Source: Yamagishiella unicocca (taxonomy: Eukaryota > Chlorophyta > Chlorophyceae > Chlamydomonadales > Volvocaceae). From it: a DNA stretch of 64,000 bases. A model generated the notes under the pieces. The model saw only the letters and a list, made by a program, of their open reading frames with translations, did no database searches and had not been told where the DNA came from. The position numbers and the translations under genes were made by a program. The stretch lies in assembly GCA_003116995.1 (NCBI GenBank), contig BDSL01000089.1, positions 124,001 through 188,000 on the forward strand, given 5' to 3'. Shown piece after piece: positions 1-13,290 of this stretch (position 1 is the first letter of the stretch; every line of letters begins with the position of its first letter).

Positions 1-3000
1 TGCATGTTGCAAACGCATGCATAGCACAAGTAAGCTGGACCAAGGACACGCCAAGTGACCCGACCACTCCGTTGGGAACGCCCGTTTTGTCCCTCCTGCC
101 CTTATCAACAACCTCGCCGGACCCCTTCACCTCCCACGCTAGCGACCTGCTGCTGCTGTTGTGCCGCTCGCCGCAAAGTGATGCATACATCAGCGCCAGC
201 TCAGCAGCACGTACTGCTACTGCAAGCTCCGGGTGGGCATCACCGAGAGCAGCGAGCTCCTTCAATCGACGCACGCCGCCCTCAAGCAAGGGAACCCTGC
301 GCACCTGTGACGCGGCGGCGAAATTCAGCAAGGCTGCCATTGTGGTGTCGGTGTACGGCGGCGACGGTGGCGGCGGAGGCGGCGACGGAGGCAGTAGTGG
401 CGGGGACGGTGGTGGTGGCGGCAGTGGCGGTGATGGCGGTTGCATCGGCTGCTGCGGCGGCAGCGATGGCCCGGTCAGGGCGAGCGGTGGTGAGCCTGAA
501 CGCGGCGGCACCGGGGGGCCAGGAGGTAGAGATAAGGATGATGAGGAGTTGATGAAGGAACGCTATGGGCAACTGGTGATCAGAAGTTTGGTTCTCATAG
601 TGGCCGCGACACCAGAAAGCCCGGCGTTTAGTGGTTAGTGCTATGCCCTTATATGCCTTGCTTGCGACCTGCCGTGGGTGCACCTAAATTTTCTTACCAT
701 CGTTTGGGCCAAGAAAAGGCGGCAAGAGGCCTGACAGCCCAATGATCAATCGGCGCACTGCTGCCCAGCGAGCTGGCCTCTGCGCTGATACCAGCCAATC
801 ACCCGGAGTAGCTGCTGCAGTCCACAGCGGCCGCCCCTGCTGAAGTTCCTTCCTCGCTTCCCTCAAACGCCGCCGCCCCTCGTTCGCCCCTTCCTGCTGA
901 AGTCTGTCTAGCTGGTGCTGCCGCTGCGCCGCCGCCGCCGCCGCCATGGCGTGAGGCGCGTGATGTAGCAGTACGGCGGCGGCCAGCGCGCGCCACTCCT
1001 GCTCCGGAACCACCAGCGTCACATTATCCAGCACAAGGCGAGGCCCGATCGGGATGACGTAGCCGCCGTCTTCAGCGGGGGGTGGACGTGCGGTGAGCAA
1101 TCGGTCCTGGCGGGGATAACGAATCCTTCCGCCAATCCTGCGACATGCATGCCGGCATCGTAGCATTCAATGTAACAATGCAGTCATCAGGACTGAAGTC
1201 GCTCGCGACTGTATGCCACGTAACAACATGCTTGGATGCAGTCGGCAGCTGGCTATGAACAACTGCTGCAAGCAAGCTGTCTCCATCCCAAAAGAACCTT
1301 CCATGGCGGGCTTGACGAAAGCGAAAGCCCGTGTACTAGGAAGCTTGCATGGCGGGCTTAATGAAGCTTGCATGACGGACCGGGACTGTCCGTCGCAGAG
1401 CCCGCATCCCTAACACGGACCGTCCCGCCCATGCATTCGTTGTCATCGGGAGGGGTGAATTATTGCATATCCCATCCCGCCTAGGACCTCAGTCTCCGGA
1501 TCGCTACCCCCACGGCCACTTTTCCACAAGGTACGCGCCTGTCGCACTCGAAGAACCACAACGGTAGGGAGCTGTTGCGCCAAGCTGCGTCCTCCGGCCT
1601 GACTGCGGGTGGCTGAGGTGTGGCGCCGCTTGCTATGTCGGGCGGCAGGTTCAGCGGGTATACGCCTCCCGGCGCCAGGTTGTACAGAATCAGGTTTCGG
1701 AGCGTAATGGCCCGCACAAGCTTGCTCCGGTCGATTGCGCCCTGGAGGGAAGATTAAAAGCGCCATTGTTACAATTCAATAATTAATCCAGTCCGGGTCC
1801 GTCGCCGCGGGCAGCGGCACAGAAATTATGCAGCAGCCTGAAGGCATACCTATCGACAGTGGATTGGTATCGCTGTGTTTAGAAAGGCAAGCTTTCCATT
1901 ATGTATACTTCATTGCGTCGCTTATTATGTCCAAACGTCAAAGCGAGCAGTGTGTTGCGCGTTATGTTCGTAGATCGATAGGGCGTGGCCAGTAAGCCGG
2001 TGACTCGGAAATTTCAGTACCGGTAGTTTTAATACGGATGAAAACATGCTCCAATTCAGCCTGAAATCCGCCTGCGAGCATGCTCCCACCTAACTTGCGC
2101 GTTTTGCGCACCTAGTACGTGCATTGGGTAACTATTATGTCTACACGTATGCCCGTGACGGAAAGGACCTAGTACATGTTACCGTGTACAGAGGCACCAC
2201 CAGCCACCATGCTCCCATTGATTCCGCGCATCAACAAACTACCTGGCACCTGTCTGGACCAGTATCCGGCCCACCGTTGCGGGAGCACGTTTTGATCACT
2301 AACGTGGCCGATGAGACAGCACCACGCAAACCACAAGCCGTCAAAAAGACTATTATACCGAATATGGACGCGTTGTACACGAGCTGGGAGAGCTCTCGCA
2401 CAACCCTGTCGTGCGATGGGCTGTAATAGCTCTGAATAGCTACGCCTTGTTGCATGTGTACACTGCACTGCTCCCCCCTATCGCTACGTGCCTACCCTGA
2501 GGTCCACAAAGGCTCGTGCGCCCATGAGCTCCTGCGGGTAGCCGGCGATGACACATGTGTCCGGAGGCCCCAGCGGGTCCTGGTTATTACTTTCGCTCTT
2601 GTTGGGCTCATCGTACACTGCCGGCTGGGGAATGGAGTCGTCATCATGCCTGCGTAATGTTTTACGCGCGGGAGGTGCGAATGCGTGTTTTAGCTCGGGC
2701 ATAGCGCTGCTGTGAACATAAAAGGTGAAGATACCGGTAGGTGAGGTAGATGAGGCACATCGATCACCCCCGGCAACTACTCGCAAATCCGTAGTTTATT
2801 TCAATCCACAAGTACGGCTCCTATCTTCTGTATGTCCGTGTCAACGACGCTATGCATTTACGCGCGCGGCCCCGTACACATGACACCATGTATACACATG
2901 ATGGCGCAGCATACGTGACCCCGTATACGTGCAGACCAAGCGAGCATGTAGGTGGCACGTGATGTATAGCGAACAAGCAACGTGCTGTCAACGCACGTTG

Positions 3001-6000
3001 GAATGAAAAAGACGGGGGCCATTTGAGGCGCCGGGCCGCAGAAGTCCATGTACTTTAATGCGCGGAAGAGACCGGACATCAAAACAACCAAGGCGGGTCC
3101 CTGCGGCAAGAGGCAGCCGGCAACGTACTGAGTGGCCGTTAATAAGCAAGGGGGCTCACAGCAGCGGTTGGCGTGCAAATCGGCGGCGGCGGGCTGGGGA
3201 CAGCATTCACACAGGTTGCAGGGGGGACCCCACCCTCCTCGTCTGTGCAGCTGAGGCCCTGGAGGGGCGGGAGGGGTCCAGATGCCATACTCGATGCCGC
3301 CGTACATGCACACACACAAGCTAGACGGTAGGGTAATCCTAACACATGAGGACGCACCCACTGCAGCGCCGCCTCCTTGTCCCCGCCGTGGAGCAGCAGC
3401 GGCGGCCACACTAGGGACTTGTTCAGCAGAGGGACGGCGCTGGGCAGCGACTGGAACCTGCTGGTGGACAGCAGCGTGCAGTTCGACAAGAAAACCTGTG
3501 CACGGGGGGCAGGCCAGTAGGTAGGGGGGTGGGTTGGCTGGTGCAGGGCGGGGTATACGGGTATTGGCACGGCGGGGGTCGGTGCGGATCGCTCGCTGCC
3601 TGCAAGCAAGTAGTAGCTAGCACCAACAAGTAAGGCGTTCTTCCGTCCTTACTTCCTGGCTGGGAGGTAGGGTCAGTAGCTAAGGGGGTCAGATAGATTG
3701 CACCCAGGGGGGCATCAGGCAACAGATAGCAGATAGCATCAGACATTCAATGAAGACGAGCGTGTGCCGTGTCTGTCTCCACCGCGCCTGACACACCATG
3801 CGGTCCAGGAGCACCTCTTCCAGCTCAAGCCGCCCCTCGGCCTTCACACTTTCCGATTGATTGTCCTGAAGCTGCGAGTCATCCATCCAGGTAGGGAGAA
3901 ATGGTGTGTTAATTTACCGCTTCGCTCATCAGCCGCCAGGTGGATGGTGGACATGGGTGACAAGGAACGAATGAGGTCGCAGGCTGGTTGGTTGGCTGGT
4001 TGGTTGGGGGGGCCGTTGGCGGGTGACAGTACACAAGCAGCGAGGGAGCCTGCTGCGACGAGTCACGACCAACACCTGAGCTGCTGTTGCCGCTGCCGGA
4101 CAACCTGCCGGACTTGAACGAACCCTTTTGATCGTCAGCTTGCGTTCAGTAGGGCCGACCCGCACCCTGGCGCCCTCTCGCGCCGCACCTTCACTTGAAG
4201 CACATAGGGCGGAAGTGCAATCGACTGTAGGTTGAGGTTATCGACCTTTGCTACCTCCGCTAAAAAGGCCAGCTCCAAGTCCGGCACGACCAACACACAA
4301 CCTGAAAGAATGACTTTGGCTCCCTGCTTGACACCATTTAATATAACGCTCCTGCGTGCGTGGGCAATGTTCCATGTGCGGCGGGCAACAAACTTCGTGA
4401 TCAACCACCAGCCAGCTGTACAAGCAACTAACGTTCATTTTAGGAGCTCAACAGCATCACGCCAGTACTCGTATTGAAGGTATTATAAAATCATTTTGAA
4501 GGCATAAGCAATTATGACCAATGGGTCCCATGCATCTTTTTGTTTGATCACAAAGGAAAGGGAGGCCATTTACGATACTTGCCCATGGGTGACTTCTGGT
4601 GTCGCTAGCTTTTTGTTCTCTGGGCCCTTGTTCGGGGTCTCTAGTGGTGTGCCGTGCCTCGGTCGAATGCGTTTTTCCTTCTTCCTGCGTCGTTATCAGT
4701 GTCAAGCGATGCGCCGGGTGGCTCTATTTAACCGTCTGGGGCCGCATGTGACAGTTACTACTACAGGCTACTACAAAGGAAAGCTTATCAAAAGACACAC
4801 AGATGATGCGATTTGGTATCGATAGGCCGTAGCTCCAAAGATGGCGCCAGGTTGTGACCACACGGTCAAGTGTTCAGCCCTCCCTGCCCTGCTGGCCGAG
4901 AATCTGTGGGGTGCCTTCTGTGCTAGAGCAGCTTGGAATGATTGCCGCAAGTCCGCAAGCATTCCGTCCTATGATGATTAGGTTTAATGCTCGTTCCGCG
5001 TGTGAAGTAAGTGCCCTTTATTTTTGCATGAGAAAGGACCACAGGTGATGGACCTACGATCGGCACCGGATCGCATTGTATAGGGATCGTACCTGCACTA
5101 CTTGCTAGACGCACGGCTGAAGGTTATTAGGTACACTCATGTATGTAGCTAGCTCCTTGCAGCTCAGCGCTGTCCTCGCTGGTTTCATACGCGCTAGGGA
5201 GTGGTCCGACGTAAGTAACAATCATATTATTATAGCTCTGCGTGCTTGGCGTGCCCTGCTCTGGCGCTCTCGTCCCCTCAGCACCTCACCTTTTGGCTAT
5301 TACTCTAAAGCTGAGCAATCCAATGAACAAGAGATTGCCGGGATTGTCCGGCTGCGTGACGTAAGGCAAATTGACGAGCGTCAGGTCGTACAACCGGGCT
5401 ACCCCCACCGACGGGCTCGTCGTTTGTGCTTCTGCTGCGCGCCACGCGCCCTCGATTCCGGACAGGTCGAGGGTGGTGGTCCGAGATGGGTCGCCCAGGA
5501 GCACCAGCAACCGCCCGCTGGGCACAAGAACCTGCGATCGAATGAACATGTAAGGCGCGATGAAAGCTCTGGCGGAGCCTGTACCAGTATCCTTTATGCT
5601 GTACGACAGTACGACGTTTAAGACGCCTACATGTTCTGGAGTTTGTTCAGTACCAGGGTGTGTAGGCTAGTAGTAGTCGTACAAAAAGACCCGGTTACAA
5701 ACGTACACGATATAGGGGGCGCATCAAAGAAACTAGCAGCTGCAGGCGAATAATTTTCGGACACGCGTTTGAATGTACATGCTGGAGGAGGCGCGGGGGC
5801 CGGGACAGGGCGGGCCGAGACGGGGCGCTAGATAGCATGTGGCAGGGTGACGGCCTGCCAGCGCCGGCTGGGCGCTGGCTTGCTGGGGTAAAAGGAGGAT
5901 CCGAGGCAAACTCCGGTACGTGCCAGAGCCGTACGGGCAATACCATCCCACTCCCGCTGCCTGCCGTACCCCGCTCCGCCGGAACCGCTCACCGGTTCCC

Positions 6001-7671
6001 AGCTTCCGTCCACTGGCAGCGCCACGTCGGCGGCGATGGACAGGAACACGGGACCCTCCGTGGAGTTAAGAAGCGCTGCTGTGTCCGCACCCAGCTGCGA
6101 GCCGTGAGTGACGGCCCGGGCGGCGCACGGCTGAGGCGCCAGCACGCCACTACCGGGGCACGTCAGCGTGACGTTGGTCCACTTCACCTCCCCGCCCGTC
6201 CCAGGGGAGTCGTTCTCGCCCGGCGCCCGCGAGGTGTGGCGAGTGATGCGCACAACTCCGCCATCCAAAGCCACCCCCGGGCTGTAGAACCAGGTGTCGG
6301 TGTTTGCACACATGCTCCATAGCGCCCTGTCCATGTCCTCGACTGACAGCACAATCGTGACATCGTTCAGATGCAGTGTCGTCCCGGCGTCCACCCGAAT
6401 AAGGCCCGAGGGCGCCAGTCCTCCCAGTGTGGGGGCGGGGCCCAGCGGCTGGCTCACGTTCGCCAGGAATAGGGACAGAGATGATAGAGTGAGCTGCTGG
6501 CCTGTAAGGATTAGGCCAGGACCGCAGTAGTTTTGATCGGATGAACTGAAAGCCACGCACGCACGCACTTCCTCGTCCTTTCATGTCCGATATTCAGGTA
6601 GAGCTTGCAACAGGAATGCATAAGGATGGACGGAACCCTCAGCAACATGTCAGTTGCCGTGCAACCCTGACCGTGTGGGCTGTAGTGGCAACACCCTGCA
6701 ATCGCTAGCTTGTCCTAAAATCTACCGTATCACCTTCATATTTACGCAAACAAATGCTTTTATTGGGCAAAATGTGCACCTATGGAAGAAGTTAAATATT
6801 CCCCGGTGGCCTTCCCGCAAATAATCCTCAAAGCCGATGTTATTAAGTAACGGCAAAATTTCTCTTCGCTTTACGAAAGCGTAAATAATCGCTCAGAGGC
6901 CTTTTCGTTACTTAAATGTTTCCTCGGAACCCTTCCCGTAACTGACAATTATTTCTGTTCATTAGACACAAGTGCGGGATGTTACCTGTTTCTAGGTAGA
7001 TACAAACCCTCAGCCACCCGTTAACTAAACTGCTGACGGTGTCATCCGTCCTGCTGTTGTTTCGTACTTCATCCGAGAAAGGGGAACGGCATGATAAGCC
7101 CCGGGCGCGGCCCCACAGCGCAGGTGTATGTTACGGAATGCCAGTTTCCGACATACATGGGCATCTGTACACCTGGCAATATGTAGCGAGGCAGGCAACT
7201 GCTGCACGTACCGGCGTATAGCGCTATCACAGGCTCCAGTGTCCACGTCAGGGTGGTGGGCGGCGACCATACAACCACCGTGAAAGGTGCGTCCGCGAGT
7301 TGGGGACCACCTGCCCTGGAATGCCTACGTACGCAGATAACCGAGCCAAGCGATTAAATCGATTTAGGCAGCAGGTAGGGGGTTCGCGGCGCCGGGTAGC
7401 CCGGCAGGACTTACTCAGCGCCCCGAAGACTGATTCGCCCCGTCAAGTCAGTGCCATGGCCGCGCAGGGTAACGGACGACGCGCCCGGAGGAAGTGTCGC
7501 GGGAAGCTGCTGAGCAGCATCGTCTGTGTCCGATAACACTGAAAGGACACCATGAGGCAGTGGTGCCTGGGTTGCAAGCAGGGATTGCACCGTAAAGTCT
7601 CCCAATGCACCAGGAGCTGATAGCAGTAGCTGCAGCATCACTGCCACTCGGAGGACCTTTGACACCTGCAT
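1..7671 (-). CDS. Modular secreted beta-helix-like protein with SPPPP hinge (partial)
   Basis: The start is ATG at 7671 (MQVSKV), followed by a hydrophobic signal peptide ending near APGALG. Exons that chain in phase: 7671-7415, 7315-7173, 6501-5993, 5531-5290, 4351-4189, 3871-3797 and 3495-3358. Later exons seen are about 1741-1535, 1106-800 and 561-311; the links between 3358 and 1741 are unresolved. Exons recur in pairs: one with a LRNLILYNL-type strand (LTLSSLSLFL, LYDLTLVNL, ITLRNLILYNL), then one with LVLDNVTLVVPEQEW-type strands (LHLNDVTIVL, VILSGCVLVVP, VFLSNCTLL). This suggests three or four copies of a right-handed beta-helix-like extracellular module. The leftmost exon encodes a Pro/Ser-rich tract (PPSPPLPPPPPSPP), a volvocalean wall/extracellular hinge. 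The C-terminus lies beyond the left edge; in these algae such ectodomains can precede a membrane span and a kinase, which cannot be seen here. The function is not recognised, and the region could hold two genes. Confidence 0.55.
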
Positions 7672-7729
7672 CACGCGCCAAAACAACTGAGCCAGCGGGC
7701 CTCCAACATTGATAGCATTAGCTGACAAC

Positions 7730-7734
7730 TTACA
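7730..7734 (-). terminator. TGTAA polyadenylation signal
   Basis: TTACA on the plus strand is the volvocalean TGTAA signal on the minus strand. It lies 34 nt beyond the stop codon at 7768 and only about 60 bp before the start codon of the next minus-strand gene. Confidence 0.5.
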
Positions 7735-7767
7735 ACCATTTCGTCAGGAGCGGGAACTAAATGTATG

Positions 7768-8205
7768 CTAAAACAGGGAATACGTGAACACTCGCGTCTT
7801 CAAAACGGCGTTCGCATCCTCGCGCATTCTGTCAAACATCGCTTCGGCAAGTGATGTGGATAAAGATATATTGGTGTGGTGTTTTGCAGCGTATGGTTCC
7901 GCCAATGCAGTAACGTTTGCGTAAGCCCCGGCTACGGCGTCGGGCATCGAAGATATATTACGGTTAACCACGCTATTATCAATACTAGCAGTATGTCTGA
8001 ACGTTTACACCAAAGTGTACTGCGCCGACGGACGAGTATCTTCGGTCATCGGCACTACTTATCGTACGCCGGGTCCTTCCCAGTCCATCCTGCTGGCACT
8101 GCTCGCGCTGCTTCATGCGCTAATCCATTGTAATGGACGCCGCTGAATGCCTTTATTTTCATCTTCGGGCAAGGTAAGGAAACATTGCGCGGGTCCCAAA
8201 CAAAG
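7768..8205 (-). CDS. 3' exons of an unrecognised minus-strand gene
   Basis: The last exon reads AEPYAAKHHTNISLSTSLAE, then ends TRVFTYSLF and a TAG stop at 7768-7770. It has biased codon use and is followed by a TGTAA signal. A second coding-like segment, about 8205-8055, reads SGVHYNGLAHEAARAVPAGW between plausible splice sites. More minus-strand fragments that could be exons lie near 8390-8280 and 8590-8530. I do not recognise the family and could not place the start. The spacing to the gene downstream is very tight, which is normal for this genome type. Confidence that the last exon is real is moderate; the full model is not established. Confidence 0.35.
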
Positions 8206-9813
8206 ACCGCCGGCAACACGCCACACCCTACAAATAACAAACGCACCACAAGCCTATGGGTCCCAAACGCTTCCTGTCATGGGAACACTGAGCGGGTAAG
8301 GTAGCTCAACGTGGCTGATGCAGCCAAAGTACGGAAATGCTTGGCCTCGTAAGTAGCATGGCATGCGTATGGAGTACAACCTGAATGCATGCAGGTGGCC
8401 TTCCGCTGTCCTCTATTCCGTCTCCCCGCAAGGGCTGCCGCAACCAAATACTTGTAATGCATTACATACTGCTACTTCTACATATTACATTGGAAGTCTC
8501 CTTTTCCAGTCCTATGCTCTATAGGGCACGCCTCAATCACGACCCCGTCCGTGAGATCGTGTTGAGGACAAATGGGTTGCGAAAAAGCGCCAGCTCTGTG
8601 AGTATCCGGCGTCGAGCTTTGACTGAATTAAAACGCAATGGGCGTATACCGGTATACTACTGGCGTGGCGGTGTCAAAAACTGCAGGGTCAGAAGCCAAA
8701 TGACCGGTGACACCGTCCGCCGTCACATTTTTTGCCAATGTATCATGTGTAGGATATTCTTTTACGTTTTTTAATGTAAAAAGCTAAGTAATAGCGTCTA
8801 GGTAGCGCTAATGGGTTGGGTAGATTTGTTACGAGCTGAGGCTTATAGGGTCCAGACGAGCCACGAGGCTCGTGATCGCGATAAGGCACGCCTACACCAA
8901 AAGGAAGTTTAAAGATGTTAGATACTATAACTAAAAGAAATAATATGCTGAGTTGAGTTGAACAGACATTACGCAAACATTACGTGTACTACCGGTAATC
9001 CTCAAACCGTACGCATTCTGTGCAAAACCATGCATGTGAACACCAATTCGGAAAGTGCCCCGAAACCCGAATTACCACATCTCCACATGTGAACTTGCCC
9101 TTACATGGGCTGTCAAAAACGACTTTGTCGGATCGCGGGCCGCAACTCGTTGCAATCCTTGCGTGCAACACCTTGCGCACGCGCGAATTGCTGACCTGTG
9201 AGCTCACCTATGCACGGCGTTTCATCCTCCGACCAACGGTCAGACTGAACGTACGAATCACGTTCATGGTGATATGCTGCACAACGTTTAGGTTCCCTTG
9301 TACCGGTGACTCGAGCATTCTGCACAACTACTGCGATACCGCGCCCATGGGATGCGGCTTTGGGATTGGCCGAGTTTGCCCAACAAAAACGCAGCAAATC
9401 GCTCGACCGGCCAGACGCTGCCAGACGCCGTTGTTTCCAATCTCCTCAAGCGATTCGCCGCAGGTAATAAAATACTTTAGTTATCAGGTGTCACAGCGCC
9501 CTCAAAGTATTGTATCCAAGTTGCCTCCCTCAAAAGGGAGAGAGTGTGTCAGCGGCCGCACCTGCGTGCAGGTCCGAGGTAACCAGCCTCACATCCACCT
9601 GTCCTCACACCTCCACTGCTGTCCTCTGCACGCAGTCGCTGACTGGCCACAGACAATACATGGAGCACCTGTCTGAAAGCGATTCATTCACTCACAAGGC
9701 CCTGCTGATGAACGGCCCTGAACGGCCGGGCGACCATCCATCCGTCGTCATGCAACATCCAGCCTGCCCCCTGTCTGCACAGATGCCGCCGCCATAGCGG
9801 CCAGCAAACACCA
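8206..9813. other. No confident gene; possible 5' exons of the upstream gene
   Basis: The base composition is closer to AT/GC balance than in the flanking genes. A 218-codon plus-strand frame (9020-9676) and a 94-codon minus-strand frame overlap here, but neither shows a family motif, codon bias or good splice context. The 5' exons of the gene ending at 7768 may lie in this stretch. Confidence 0.4.
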
Positions 9814-9818
9814 TTACA
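9814..9818 (-). terminator. TGTAA polyadenylation signal of the SAC3-family gene
   Basis: TTACA on the plus strand lies 74 nt past the stop codon at 9892 of the SAC3/GANP-family gene, the expected place for a volvocalean TGTAA signal. Confidence 0.6.
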
Positions 9819-9891
9819 AACAGTCACATTAGACGTGAGGAATCTGCGAACGTAAGTAACGCGTGCTCACGCAAAGACACGTCCCCCTCCT

Positions 9892-12330
<2,439 letters not shown>

Positions 12331-13221
12331 TTTGCCAACTAGCAATGATGGTCTTGGAGGCAGCGCGCGCCTGGAAGTTCGCACGCATGCGCGGGATCTG
12401 ATATACCACACTGACAATTTCAAAGCCAAACTTCGGTTGATTTCCTACGCACCCGTTTGATGTGGCCTCCATGGTCGGCTAACACGTAATTCGTCGGAAA
12501 GGCAGTCCAACCAAATCGTGTAAGACGTGCTGGTGGTAAAGCTAAAGCGACATGTAATCTCTACTGTATCAAAATGCGGTAAAATAACATATATATACTT
12601 AAATCATTCACGTGGAAGGTCGCGTACGCCCGAAATCATCCCGCCCCCTGTATTCAGCCGTTCAGCCCCATTCAACTCCCATCGCTTCACCCACATCTAA
12701 TGCCCCCCTTCGTCCCCCAAGTCTAAGCCTTCGAGCCGAAACCGGCCTCCGGTGCAAACGACAAGTATCTGATCCCTGGGCGGGTCTGCCCTTCTTCGCC
12801 TTCCGCGGCGCCCTCCTGCGTGTGCGTGGGGGGAAACGCGGGCGCTAGTTGCACGTTGCGTTGCCCGGCGGAGAAGTCAAATCAGCGCATGTTTGGGCAT
12901 GTAACCGTAACTCTGCAAGTCGTCGTCGCGACGTTCCATGCTTCAACGTGTGTTGCTAGGGTGCCGGTTGCTAGGGTGCCGGCTACACAGGGCTACACCA
13001 AATGCTGGGCGGCACACGACACCCTACCTCCCAACAGCAACACGCTTGTGCCACACGCGATCTGCAATTTGTGTAGGCGTATGCAAACCCTCCCGGAAAA
13101 TCCCGGCCCTAAACCATAAAACCCTCAACGCCACCACGTACACCGGATAACCCATAATGCGCGAGCAGCACGTAACGATGCCTCCCATCGCTCCTCGGTT
13201 TTCCGTTACCCCCCCCCTTAC
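12331..13221. other. Intergenic; possible missing terminal exons
   Basis: This holds the 5' region of the SAC3-family gene and, to its right, the 3' side of SEN34. A short minus-strand frame near 13070-13000 follows a possible acceptor (AAATTGCAG) but has no SEN34-like sequence. No gene of its own is recognised. Confidence 0.4.
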
Positions 13222-13290
13222 CAGGTAGGATGCCGCCCCCCCACCCACCAGGTAGGATGCCAACTCCCCACCCACCAGGTATGATGCCAG
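13216..13290. repeat. 27-bp tandem repeat carrying three splice donors
   Basis: On the minus strand the unit CATCmTACCTGGTGGGTG occurs three times at 27-nt spacing. Each copy places CTG directly before a GT donor, and the third copy has the best donor (CTG^GTAAGG). The repeat stays open in the SEN34 frame (SYLVGG units). Confidence 0.8.

Noticed and set aside
72..638. 188-codon plus-strand Gly-rich frame
   Set aside because: The complement encodes an SPPPP hinge between splice sites, which fits the minus-strand extracellular gene; the poly-Gly frame is its shadow.
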